NCBI RefSeq assembly: GCF_007655005.1
Contig: NZ_SZVW01000025.1
Location: 1 to 64,000, forward strand
DNA from: Streptomyces tibetensis
GTDB taxonomy: Bacteria; Actinomycetota; Actinomycetes; Streptomycetales; Streptomycetaceae
Length of the DNA: 64,000 nucleotides
Reading direction: 5' to 3'
The notes under the pieces are model-generated. The model did no database searches and was not told where the DNA came from. It was given only the letters and a program-made list of their open reading frames with translations. Below are positions 40,521-48,823 of the stretch, piece by piece (the stretch's first letter is position 1; each line of letters begins with the position of its first letter). Both the position numbers and the translations under genes were made by a program.

Positions 40521-41962
40521 GCGGGCGGTCCGTGCCCTGCAACCCGCAGGAGATCGGGGCGCTGTTCCTGTTCGAGAAGCTCACACCCGAGCAGCTCGGC
40601 AGGCTGTGCAGCGAGGGGCGGGTGGAGCGGTTCGAGCCCGGGCCGGTGTACACCGAGGGCGAGCCCGCGACCTGCTTCTACGTGATGCTCGACGGCACGG
40701 TGGTGCTGTACCGCCGGGTCGGCGGGGACGACGTGGAGGTGACCCGGACCTCGCAGCGCGGGGTGTACGCGGGGTCCATGCAGGCGTATCTGGGCGACCG
40801 GGTGCGGCAGGTCTACAACAACTCCATGCGTGTCACGGAGCCGACGCGGTTCTTCGTGCTGCCCGCCGACACCTTCGCGGACATCATGCAGGAGTGGTTC
40901 CCGATGGCGGTGCATCTGCTGGAGGGGCTGTTCTTCGGTTCGAAGAGCACCCAGCGGGCCATCGGGCAGCGCGAACGGCTGCTGGCGCTGGGCTCGTTGT
41001 CGGCGGGGCTCACGCACGAGCTCAACAACCCCGCCGCTGCGGCCGTACGGGCGACGGCCACCCTGCGGGAGCGGGTCGGCAAGATGCGCCACAAGCTGGC
41101 GATCATCGCGCAGGGGTCGTACTCCCCCGAGGTCATGGCGAACCTCATCGACATCCAGGAGCGCACGGCCGAGCGGGTCGCGAAGGCACCCGCGCTGAGT
41201 CCGCTGGAGGCGTCCGACCGGGAGGACGCCGTGACCGACTGGCTGGACGACCAGGGCATCGAGGAGGGCTGGCGGATCGCGCCCACCTTCGTCCAGGCCG
41301 GCCTCGACGTGGACTGGCTGGACCAGGTCGCGGCGGCGGTGGACGAGGACATCCTGCCCAGCGCGATCGGGTGGCTCAACTACACCGTCGAGACCGAGCT
41401 GCTGATGGACGAGATCAACGACTCGACCACCCGCATCTCGCACCTCGTGGACGCGGCGAAGCAGTACTCGCAGCTCGATCGCGCGCCCTTCCAGAACGCC
41501 GACGTGCACGAACTCCTCGACTCGACCCTGCTGATGCTGTCGGGCAAGATCGGCAAGCAGATCAAGGTCGTCAAGGACTACGACCGAACGCTGCCGAGGA
41601 TCCCCGCGTACCCCGCGGAGCTCAACCAGGTGTGGACGAACCTCATCGACAACGCGGTCGCGGCGATGAACAGCGCGGGCGGGGAGGGGACGCTGACCGT
41701 GCGGACGGCCGCGGAACACGACCGGCTGCTGGTGGAGTTCGCCGACACGGGCGTCGGCATCCCGGCACAGGACCGGGAGCGGATCTTCGATCCCTTCTTC
41801 ACCACCAAACCGGTGGGCGAGGGGACCGGACTGGGGCTCGACATCTCCTGGCGGATCGTGGTCAACAAGCACCATGGCAGCATCCGGGTGGAGTCGGAGC
41901 CCGGGGACACACGGTTCCAGGTACTGCTGCCGCTGACAGCGGTCGAGGAGGAGTCTGCATGA
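40517..41962 (+). CDS. cNMP-binding histidine kinase
   Basis: A 481-residue soluble sensor kinase. Residues about 12-135 are a Crp-type cyclic nucleotide-binding domain (LFLFEKLTPEQLGRLCSEGR to RFFVLPADTFADIM). The dimerisation helix carries His167 in LSAGLTHELNNPAAAA, and the ATPase domain has the N-box NQVWTNLIDNAVAAMNSAGG, G1 ADTGVGIP, F-box IFDPFFTTK and G2 EGTGLGLDIS. A long helical insert (about 180-330) lies between. It has no membrane segment. The natural partner is the receiver domain of the overlapping upstream gene. GTG 40517 has GGAG five bases upstream; the 3' end overlaps the UBP gene as ATGA. Confidence 0.9.
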   Translation: MSGRSVPCNPQEIGALFLFEKLTPEQLGRLCSEGRVERFEPGPVYTEGEPATCFYVMLDGTVVLYRRVGGDDVEVTRTSQRGVYAGSMQAYLGDRVRQVYNNSMRVTEPTRFFVLPADTFADIMQEWFPMAVHLLEGLFFGSKSTQRAIGQRERLLALGSLSAGLTHELNNPAAAAVRATATLRERVGKMRHKLAIIAQGSYSPEVMANLIDIQERTAERVAKAPALSPLEASDREDAVTDWLDDQGIEEGWRIAPTFVQAGLDVDWLDQVAAAVDEDILPSAIGWLNYTVETELLMDEINDSTTRISHLVDAAKQYSQLDRAPFQNADVHELLDSTLLMLSGKIGKQIKVVKDYDRTLPRIPAYPAELNQVWTNLIDNAVAAMNSAGGEGTLTVRTAAEHDRLLVEFADTGVGIPAQDRERIFDPFFTTKPVGEGTGLGLDISWRIVVNKHHGSIRVESEPGDTRFQVLLPLTAVEEESA

Positions 41963-42312
41963 GTGGCGAGAACGGGATCGACCCGACCGCGCGGCCCAGC
42001 GGCAGCGGGTGCGCCGAGTGTGACGCGGCCGGGGGCTGGTGGTTCCATCTGCGGCGGTGTGCGCAGTGCGGGCACGTGGGGTGTTGTGACAGTTCGCCGG
42101 CGAAGCACGCGACGGGGCATTTCCGGGAGACCGGGCATCCGTTCGTGCAGAGCTTCGAGCCGGGTGAGGACTGGTACTGGAACTACGAGACGAACGAGTT
42201 GTACGAGGGTGGGCCGGAGCTGTCGGAGCCGGTGAGTCATCCTGCCGATCAGCCCACACCGGGGCCCGCGGGGCGGGTGCCGGCTGACTGGGCGAAGGTC
42301 TTGCGCGCCTAG
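41959..42312 (+). CDS. UBP-type zinc finger protein
   Basis: A 117-residue protein consisting mainly of a UBP-type (ZnF-UBP) domain: CAECDAAGGWWFHLRRCAQC, then GHVGCCDSSPAKHATGHFRE and TGHPFVQSFEPGEDWYWNYE. Candidate zinc ligands are Cys18, Cys21, Cys34, Cys37, Cys42 and Cys43 with His50, His54 and His60. In eukaryotes this domain binds the free C terminus of ubiquitin; bacteria of this kind have no ubiquitin, so its role here is unknown. GAGGAGGAG precedes the ATG, which overlaps the kinase stop (ATGA), so it must be made with the kinase and fusion reductase. Confidence 0.9.
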   Translation: MSGENGIDPTARPSGSGCAECDAAGGWWFHLRRCAQCGHVGCCDSSPAKHATGHFRETGHPFVQSFEPGEDWYWNYETNELYEGGPELSEPVSHPADQPTPGPAGRVPADWAKVLRA

Positions 42313-42421
42313 GAGATGGGCGCCTGCTGTCCGGGGGCGCTGCGGGTCGTGGGTCGATCGCGCCACGCCGCCCAGCCGCACCATGTCGACCTCCCGCGCT
42401 GGTGAAGAGAAAGTTGGTTCT

Positions 42422-45346
42422 GTGCAGCAGGCGTCATCGGCCACGCCCGTCGTCGGGCGGGATGCCGAACTCACCCGCCTCTGCGGGGTACTGGAGCGTG
42501 CGCGCGGTGGTGAGGCCCGCGCCGTGCTGATCGCCGGGGACGCCGGGGTCGGCAAGACCCGGGTGCTCGACGAGGTCGGGAGGCAGGCCGCCGCGGCGGG
42601 CATGACCGTGTTCACCGGACACTGTGTGGATCTCGGCGACGTCGGGCTGCCCTACCTCCCGTTCACCGAGATCCTGGGGGTGCTGGCCGCCGATGAGCGG
42701 TTCGCCTGCGCTCTCGCCGCTCATCCCGTGGTCGAGCGGCTGCTGGGGGCCGGGACCGGTTCCGTGGGGGACGTGGACGGTCGGCTGCGGCTGTTCGAGG
42801 GCATGGCGGGGCTGCTGACCGAGGTCGCGGAGGTCGTGCCGCTGCTGCTCGTCCTGGAGGATCTGCACTGGGCGGACCAGTCGTCGCGGGACCTGCTGCG
42901 GTTCCTGCTGGGCCGGGGCGTGCTCCGGCACCGGCTGGCGGTGTTCGCCTCGTACCGGGCCGACGACCTGCACCGCCGGCATCCGCTGCGGCCGCTCCTG
43001 GCGGAGCTGGTACGACTGCCCCTCGTCGAGCGGATGGAACTGCGACCGCTGGCCGATCCCGACGTGGACCGGCTGGTGCGGGCCCTGGAGCCCCGGCCGC
43101 TGCCGGACGCCACGGTGCGGCGGATCGTGGAGCGGGCCGAGGGGAACGCCTTCTACGCGGAGGAGTTGCTCGCCGCCACCGACACCGAGTCGGGTGGTGT
43201 GCCCAGTGGACTCGCCGATGTGCTGCTGATCCGTTTCGAGCAGCTCTCCGAGTTGGCGCAGCAGGTGCTGCGGACCGCTTCGGTCGCCGGGCGCCGGGTG
43301 GAACACGACCTGCTGCGGGAGGCGGCCGGGCTGCCGGAGGCGGAGCTGGAGTCGGCGCTGCGGGAGGCGGTGGGCCGGCAGCTGCTCGTGGCCGGCGAGG
43401 GGGACACGTACTCGTTCCGGCACGCGCTCGCCCGCGAGGCCGTCTACGCCGATCTGCTGCCCGGGGAGCGGGCGAGGCTGCACGGCGCGTTCGCACGGCT
43501 GCTCGCCGGTCGCGGACGTGCCGAGAGCGCCGCCGAGCGTGCCCACCACTACCGGGAGAGCCACGACCTCCCCGAGGCGCTGGCCACATCGCTGGAGGCC
43601 GCCGATCACGCCCGGCGGGTCGGTGCGCCGGCCGAGGAACAACGGCATCTCGAAGCGGCCCTGGACCTGTGGACGGCGGTCGGTCCCGAGGCCCGGCCCC
43701 CGGGCGTCGAACGGGTGACGCTGATGCTGCGTGCCTCGGCGGCGGCCGCGCATGCCGGGGAACTGCACCGGGCGGTGTCCCTCGCCCGGTCCGCGCTGGC
43801 CGGACTCGGCCAGGACGCCGAGTCCGAACTCGCCGCGCGGGTCCGCTACACCCTCGCCGGGAACCTGCTGAGCGTGGACAGCCTGACGGCGGCGTTCGCC
43901 TACAGCAGCGAAGCCCTGGCGATGATCCCGGAGGAGCCTCCGTCCCCGACGTGGGTGTGGGCGGCGGCCACCCATGTCCTGGCGGCTCGCCACGTCGGGG
44001 AGAACGAGACCGCGCTCGAGGTGGCCCGCCGGGCCCTGGGGGTGGCGGAGCGGCTGCGGGTGACCGACGCCCAGGCGGACCTGCTGATCTCGCTGGCCGT
44101 TTTCGACGGCGAGGGGCGGCGCGGCCTTGCGGGCCGGCAGTTGCTGGTCAAAGCCCGGGAGCTGGCCCGGAGTTCGGGCAACGCGCCCGTGGAGCTGCGC
44201 GCCCTGTTCAACCTGGCCATGGGCTGTTACGAGTCCGGTGCCCTGGCGGAGTGCGTGCCCTGGCTGACGGAGGGCCTGGACCGGGCCCGGCGCGCCGGGC
44301 TGCTGTCGTCGACGTACCCGCTGGAGATGCGGTACCTGCGGCTGCTGGTGTTGAACGTGCTGGGCCGCTGGGACGAGTGTGTGCGCGCGGCGGCGGCCGA
44401 CGCCGACGTGCTGCCGGCCGCGGGCGGGTACACGATGGGTCCCGCGCTGTACGTGACGCTCGCGCGCGGTGACTTCGCGGCGGCCGACCGCGCGCGTGCC
44501 CTGCTGGAGGGGCCGTTCGACTGGATGGCCACCCTCGTCGCGGGCATCGTGCTCACCGACGCGGCGGCGCTGCGCCGGGACCCCGAGGACGCGGTGCGGT
44601 GGATGCGGGCGACGGTGTCGGGCCTCATCGACGAGTCGGGTACCCGCCCGGACGTCACGGTGCGGCTGGCCGCGCTGGCGCTGTCGGCGGTGGCCGACGC
44701 GGCGTCCGGACTGCGGTCGGCCGGTGACGAGGCCGGGGCCGGTCGCTGGACGGACACCGCGACCGAACTGGTGGAAGTGGCACGGGCGATGGCCGTCCGG
44801 GACGACGGCACGCCCCAGGGCCCCGAGGGGCAGGCGTGGCTGGCCCGGGCCGAGGCCGAGTGGATCCGGGCCGTGTCGGGGCCGGACGCGGCCGCCTGGG
44901 CGAGGGTGGTGACGGCGTTCGGCTACGGCGACGTCTACGAGCGGGCCCGGTGCCGGCTGCGGTACGCCGAGGCCCTGGTGACGGCCGGGCGGCGCGAGGA
45001 GGCGGCGTCCGAGGCCCGGGCGGTGCGGGAGACCGCGGACGACCTCGGCGCCACGCCGCTGCGCGAACAGGTGGACGACCTGATCCGTCGCGGCCGGCTG
45101 TCGGACGGGCCCGGCAGCGATGGCCGGGCCGCCGTCCTCACCGCGCGCGAGCAGGACGTGCTGCGGCTGCTCGCCCTCGGCCGCAGCAATCGGCAGATCG
45201 GCGAGGAGCTGTTCATCAGCGGCAAGACCGCGAGCGTCCACGTCTCCAACATCCTCGCCAAGGTGGGTGCGTCGAGCCGCGGCGAGGCCGTGGCGATCGC
45301 CTACCGCGAGGGCCTGATCGCCCCGGAGCCGACGACGTCCGGCTGA
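42422..45346 (+). CDS. Large ATP-binding LuxR-family regulator (LAL)
   Basis: A roughly 974-residue regulator. Residues about 8-280 form the AAA/NACHT-like ATPase (VVGRDAELTRLCGVLERARG, Walker A IAGDAGVGKTR, Walker B LLLVLEDLHWADQ, and EGNAFYAEELL). The middle (about 330-880) is helical, TPR-like and probably ligand-sensing. The C terminus is a LuxR/GerE HTH: LTAREQDVLRLLALGRSNRQ and IGEELFISGKTASVHVSNIL. The frame opens at ATG 42383, but no ribosome site precedes it, whereas AGAGAAAG lies before GTG 42422. Targets are unknown. LAL proteins often control secondary metabolism or sugar use. Confidence 0.88.
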   Translation: MQQASSATPVVGRDAELTRLCGVLERARGGEARAVLIAGDAGVGKTRVLDEVGRQAAAAGMTVFTGHCVDLGDVGLPYLPFTEILGVLAADERFACALAAHPVVERLLGAGTGSVGDVDGRLRLFEGMAGLLTEVAEVVPLLLVLEDLHWADQSSRDLLRFLLGRGVLRHRLAVFASYRADDLHRRHPLRPLLAELVRLPLVERMELRPLADPDVDRLVRALEPRPLPDATVRRIVERAEGNAFYAEELLAATDTESGGVPSGLADVLLIRFEQLSELAQQVLRTASVAGRRVEHDLLREAAGLPEAELESALREAVGRQLLVAGEGDTYSFRHALAREAVYADLLPGERARLHGAFARLLAGRGRAESAAERAHHYRESHDLPEALATSLEAADHARRVGAPAEEQRHLEAALDLWTAVGPEARPPGVERVTLMLRASAAAAHAGELHRAVSLARSALAGLGQDAESELAARVRYTLAGNLLSVDSLTAAFAYSSEALAMIPEEPPSPTWVWAAATHVLAARHVGENETALEVARRALGVAERLRVTDAQADLLISLAVFDGEGRRGLAGRQLLVKARELARSSGNAPVELRALFNLAMGCYESGALAECVPWLTEGLDRARRAGLLSSTYPLEMRYLRLLVLNVLGRWDECVRAAAADADVLPAAGGYTMGPALYVTLARGDFAAADRARALLEGPFDWMATLVAGIVLTDAAALRRDPEDAVRWMRATVSGLIDESGTRPDVTVRLAALALSAVADAASGLRSAGDEAGAGRWTDTATELVEVARAMAVRDDGTPQGPEGQAWLARAEAEWIRAVSGPDAAAWARVVTAFGYGDVYERARCRLRYAEALVTAGRREEAASEARAVRETADDLGATPLREQVDDLIRRGRLSDGPGSDGRAAVLTAREQDVLRLLALGRSNRQIGEELFISGKTASVHVSNILAKVGASSRGEAVAIAYREGLIAPEPTTSG

Positions 45347-45395
45347 CCGCCCGGGCAGCCGACCGAGGCGACGTGCGGCCGGGGACCCGTCGCTC

Positions 45396-45411
45396 GGCCC
45401 CTGCCGGGGCC
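45396..45411. terminator. Short hairpin between convergent genes
   Basis: GGCCCC (45396-45401), TGCC, GGGGCC (45406-45411): a 6-bp perfect stem with a four-base loop, between the LuxR-family gene and the SGNH hydrolase gene. No U-tract. Confidence 0.35.
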
Positions 45412-45462
45412 ACGGGGCATGGCACACGCAGCTGCCGCTTCGTCGCCGGTTGCCGACGGGCC

Positions 45463-46707
45463 CTAGCCGGCCCCGCAGTCGAGGCTGTTCAGGTCGACGG
45501 CGTCGGCCATCGCCCGCATCCCCTGGTCGTCGGGGTGCAGATGGTCGCCGCCGTCGAAGGCGGGGCGGATCCGCTCGGGGTCGTCGGGGCTGCGCAGGAC
45601 GCGGTCGAAGTCGGCGACCGCGTCGAACTCGCCGCTGTCGCGGATGAAGGCGTTGACCTGCCGCCGCACCGCCTCCCCGGCGGGGTCCCACTCCTGCCAG
45701 CCCTTGTAGGGGGTGATCGTGGCTCCGACGACGCACTTCCCGGCCGCGTGCGCCCGGTCGATCAGCCTGCGGTACCCGGCGATCAGCCCGGCACCGGTGG
45801 CGCCGGGTTCGGCCTTGATGTCGTTGACGCCCTGGAAGAGGAACACCGTGCGCACACCCGGCAGCGAGAGTACGTCGCGCTGCACCCGGTTCATGGCACT
45901 CTGCCCGGGGCCGTCGAGGAGGACCTTGTTCGCGGCGATGCCCGCGTTGGCCACCCCCTCGACCCGGATGCCGGTGGACTCGCGCAGGCGGCGGGCCAGG
46001 AAGTCGGGCCAGCGGCGGTCCCGGTCGGTCGTGGAATGCCAGCCGTCGGTGATGGAGTCGCCGAGGGCGGCCACGGCGCCCGTCCTCTCACGAGGCCGTA
46101 CGGTGACGGCGTCGAGATAGAACCAGGAGCCGGTCCGCTGCTTCCAGTGGGTCGCGCTTTCCTCGGCGGCGTGGTCGCCGACGGTCTTGTAGGACGTCTG
46201 CATCGCCAGCCAGTGTCCGGTGAGCGCGCCGCCCGCCCGGGGCACGTACATGCTGACGGCGAGGGTGCGCCCGGCCGGGACGCTGCCGGGCAGCGGGTCG
46301 CTGTAGACGATGCCGCCGGCGGGGACGGTGACGGAGCGGGCGCCGTCGAAGGTCAGACGCTTGTTGGTGCCGGGGACGAGTGCGGCACCGTCCCGTCGCA
46401 GGCCCGCGTGGACGTTGGCGAACGTCACCGGCTGGTCGCCGAAGGCGTTGGACAGTCGCACCCTGAGGCCGCTGCCGCCCACGCTGGTGCGCACCATCAG
46501 CCGGTAACCGCGGCCGTCGGCCGTCTCGCCCACGTGGGTGGCGGAGGAGGCCCAGGTGACCACGCTGGGCCCGGCCGCCCTCGGGGCGCTGGGCGGCGGG
46601 CTGGGGCGGCCCCCCTGAGGCACCGTGCCGGTCCCGCACCCCAGCGCGACGCAGCAGGTGAGGGCGGCCAGGGCGGCTGGGCAGCGGGGGCTTGCGGTGC
46701 GGGACAT
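45463..46707 (-). CDS. Secreted SGNH/GDSL hydrolase
   Basis: A 414-residue exported esterase-type enzyme. The N terminus is a signal sequence (PRCPAALAALTCCVALGCGT) with cysteines near its end, but the -3 to -1 residues do not make a clean lipobox, so lipid attachment is uncertain. A beta-rich domain (about 45-200) precedes the SGNH domain, with block I AALGDSITDGW, GVNDIKAEP (block III) and GGDHLHPDDQGM (block V, Asp-x-x-His). Relatives hydrolyse acyl or acetyl esters of polysaccharides or lipids. AAGGAG nine bases upstream supports ATG 46707. Confidence 0.88.
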   Translation of the reverse strand: MSRTASPRCPAALAALTCCVALGCGTGTVPQGGRPSPPPSAPRAAGPSVVTWASSATHVGETADGRGYRLMVRTSVGGSGLRVRLSNAFGDQPVTFANVHAGLRRDGAALVPGTNKRLTFDGARSVTVPAGGIVYSDPLPGSVPAGRTLAVSMYVPRAGGALTGHWLAMQTSYKTVGDHAAEESATHWKQRTGSWFYLDAVTVRPRERTGAVAALGDSITDGWHSTTDRDRRWPDFLARRLRESTGIRVEGVANAGIAANKVLLDGPGQSAMNRVQRDVLSLPGVRTVFLFQGVNDIKAEPGATGAGLIAGYRRLIDRAHAAGKCVVGATITPYKGWQEWDPAGEAVRRQVNAFIRDSGEFDAVADFDRVLRSPDDPERIRPAFDGGDHLHPDDQGMRAMADAVDLNSLDCGAG

Positions 46708-46917
46708 CGTCGGCGCTCCTTCGGCCGGTCGGGGCGTGTGCGGGCGGAGGTCGTCCCGGCGTACACACCGTAGTGGTGCGGTCGGCAGCGCTGTGCAGGT
46801 GGCCTCGACGGGCGTACCGTCCCTTGCGGGCGGTGAAGCGGCCTGAGCCGTGGGCGGGCGGAGCGGCCTTCCCGCGTGATCTTGGCGGAGGGAAACGCTC
46901 CGGGCGAGGATGCCGGT

Positions 46918-47595
46918 ATGAAGGGTGACCTCTTTTCCAGTGAGCACATGGTGCAGCCGGCCGTAGCGCCGGGCATGACGGTCGAGAACGCCAAGTGCAT
47001 CCGCTACACGGTGAACGGCGAAATGCTCGCCCGGCAGGGCGCGATGATCTCCTACCGCGGCAACCTCCAGTTCGAACGCAAGGGCCAGGGCGTGGGCGGC
47101 ATGCTCAAGCGCGCGGTCACCGGGGAGGGGCTGCCGTTGATGGCGGTGCGCGGGCAGGGTGAGGCCTGGTTCGCGCACGAGGCGCAGAACTGTTTCGTCG
47201 TCGACGTCGAGCCCGGCGACGAGTTCACGGTCAACGGCCGCAACGTCCTGTGTTTCGACGCCACGTTGTCCTACCGCATCGCGACCGTGAAGGGCGCAGG
47301 CATGACCGGGGGCGGTCTGTTCAACAGCGTCTTCACGGGGCACGGCAAGCTGGGCCTGGTGTGCGAGGGCAATCCGCTCGTCATCCCGGTCTCGCCGCAG
47401 TACCCGGTGTACGTCGACACCGACGCGATCGTCGGCTGGACCGCGGGACTGCAGACCTCGCTGCACCGCTCGCAGTCCATCGGGTCGATGCTGCGCGGCG
47501 GCTCCGGCGAGGCCGTGCAACTGCTGCTCCAGGGCGAGGGGTACGTCGTCGTCCGGCCGAGCGAGGCGACACCGCACAAAGCCGGCCAGCACTGA
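46918..47595 (+). CDS. AIM24 family protein
   Basis: A 225-residue beta-rich protein of the AIM24 (TIGR00266/DUF124-like) family: MKGDLFSSEHMVQPAVAPGM, GEMLARQGAMISYRGNLQFE, GLPLMAVRGQGEAWFAHEAQ and VYVDTDAIVGWTAGLQTSLH. Streptomyces genomes usually hold several paralogues in tandem; this one stands alone. The function is unknown in bacteria; the yeast relative is mitochondrial. GAGGA about eight bases upstream supports ATG 46918. A true intrinsic terminator follows. Confidence 0.87.
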   Translation: MKGDLFSSEHMVQPAVAPGMTVENAKCIRYTVNGEMLARQGAMISYRGNLQFERKGQGVGGMLKRAVTGEGLPLMAVRGQGEAWFAHEAQNCFVVDVEPGDEFTVNGRNVLCFDATLSYRIATVKGAGMTGGGLFNSVFTGHGKLGLVCEGNPLVIPVSPQYPVYVDTDAIVGWTAGLQTSLHRSQSIGSMLRGGSGEAVQLLLQGEGYVVVRPSEATPHKAGQH

Positions 47596-47667
47596 ACACC
47601 CATCAGGTGAACTACGTCTCACAGGCAACCCGCTCCGTTCCGCCGACGTCTTGATCGGCAACAGGTG

Positions 47668-47699
47668 CTGCCCTGGCCCTTGTGGCCAGGGCAGGTTTT
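47668..47699 (+). terminator. Intrinsic terminator after the AIM24 gene
   Basis: CTGCCCTGGCC (47668-47678), loop CTTGT and GGCCAGGGCAG (47684-47694), followed by GTTTT. This is one of only two hairpins in the window followed by a run of T. Confidence 0.75.
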
Positions 47700-47707
47700 C
47701 ACCCCTC

Positions 47708-47750
47708 TATGCACACCATGTATACGCGCTATGTATAGATGGTGTGCATA
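47708..47750. promoter_or_regulatory. Long palindrome upstream of the TPR-polyprenyl synthase unit
   Basis: TATGCACACCAT (47708-47719) and ATGGTGTGCATA (47739-47750) form a perfect 12-bp inverted repeat around a 19-base AT-rich spacer, which itself has ATGTATA twice (47718-47724 and 47731-47737). It ends 17 bases before the TPR gene start, so it overlaps its promoter or early leader. It looks like a strong operator; the regulator is not adjacent. As RNA it could also form a large hairpin. Confidence 0.65.
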
Positions 47751-47767
47751 CGGACCGAAAGGCATCG

Positions 47768-48823
47768 ATGTACGGCAAGGCATTCGCCCCGGAGTACCAG
47801 GGCGCGCTCACCACTCTGTCCGTCAACTCCTCCCTGACCGACGTCCTGGCCGCCGGTACCGAGCAGTTGAGAGCGGCCGAGAGCGCCGGACAGCCCGGGG
47901 AGGCGGCGCGTTCCGGACTCGCGGTGGCCGAGGCGCACCGCCGGCTGGGCCGGGTCGAGGACGCGGACCGGGCCTGGAAGGCGAGCTACCGCGCGGCCCG
48001 GCAGGCCGGGGACCTCGGGGCGATGGCCTGGGCGCTGTGGAGCGGCGGCACACTGGCCCGGCAGCGCGGCGCGCTCCGGCTGGCCCGCAGGCTGCTCCAG
48101 CTGGCTGCCGACCTCGGCGAACGCGGCGGGGACATCGTCGTCCGCGGCTACTCGCTGGCCGGGCTGGCCGAGACCGGCCGTATCCAGGGCGACTACGAGG
48201 CCGTCGGAAGACTGCACGAGCAGTTGCTCGCCGAGGCCCGGCGGCGCGGGGAGGCGCGGCACACGGTGTGGGCGCTGGAGGGCATCGCGCAGATGCACCG
48301 CAACACCGGCCGCTACGACTCGGCGTACGCGCTGTTCGAGGAGGCCGCTGAGATCGCCGCTCGTGCCGACGACCGCCGCGGCCACGCCTGGGCGCTGCGC
48401 GGGCTGGCCGATGTGGTGTCGGTGCGCGACCAGGACACCGAGCGGGCCCTGGAGCTGCTGACCGAGGCGGAGACGACGTGCCGTGCGATGCGGCTGTCCA
48501 GCGCGCTCGCCTACAACCACAAGATGCGCGGCAACGTCCTGTACCGGGCGGGGCGTTACGAGCAGGCGCGCGAGCTGTACGAGCAGGCGCTCGCGGAGTT
48601 CCGCGAGATGAGCGAGCCACGCGGGGAGGCACTCTCGCGGCTGGGACTCGCCAAGTCCCTGGCCCGTCTGGGCCGCGACCGTGAGGAGACGGCGGCCGAA
48701 CTGGCCGACCTCGCGGGCCTGCTGGAGCACATCGGCCTGCAGCACGCCCGCCGGATGGTGGCCCGGGCCCACGAGGAACTCGGCATACCGTCGACCGAGC
48801 AGACGACGGGGGCGGCCCTGTGA
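47768..48823 (+). CDS. Tetratricopeptide-repeat protein
   Basis: A 351-residue soluble helical repeat protein. Repeats of about 35-40 residues are visible from residue 40 to the end: AARSGLAVAEAHRRLGRVED, AMAWALWSGGTLARQRGALR, GYSLAGLAETGRIQGDYEAV, TVWALEGIAQMHRNTGRYDS, GHAWALRGLADVVSVRDQDT and AYNHKMRGNVLYRAGRYEQA. It is probably a protein-interaction scaffold. GAAAGG five bases upstream supports ATG 47768. Its stop overlaps the polyprenyl synthase start as GTGA, so the two are coupled and may form a complex. Confidence 0.85.
   Translation: MYGKAFAPEYQGALTTLSVNSSLTDVLAAGTEQLRAAESAGQPGEAARSGLAVAEAHRRLGRVEDADRAWKASYRAARQAGDLGAMAWALWSGGTLARQRGALRLARRLLQLAADLGERGGDIVVRGYSLAGLAETGRIQGDYEAVGRLHEQLLAEARRRGEARHTVWALEGIAQMHRNTGRYDSAYALFEEAAEIAARADDRRGHAWALRGLADVVSVRDQDTERALELLTEAETTCRAMRLSSALAYNHKMRGNVLYRAGRYEQARELYEQALAEFREMSEPRGEALSRLGLAKSLARLGRDREETAAELADLAGLLEHIGLQHARRMVARAHEELGIPSTEQTTGAAL

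Noticed and set aside
42434..45736. 1100-codon open frame on the minus strand opposite the LuxR-family gene
   Set aside because: High-GC codon bias leaves long open frames opposite real genes. The plus strand has recognisable ATPase and HTH motifs; the minus frame is low-complexity with no family features.
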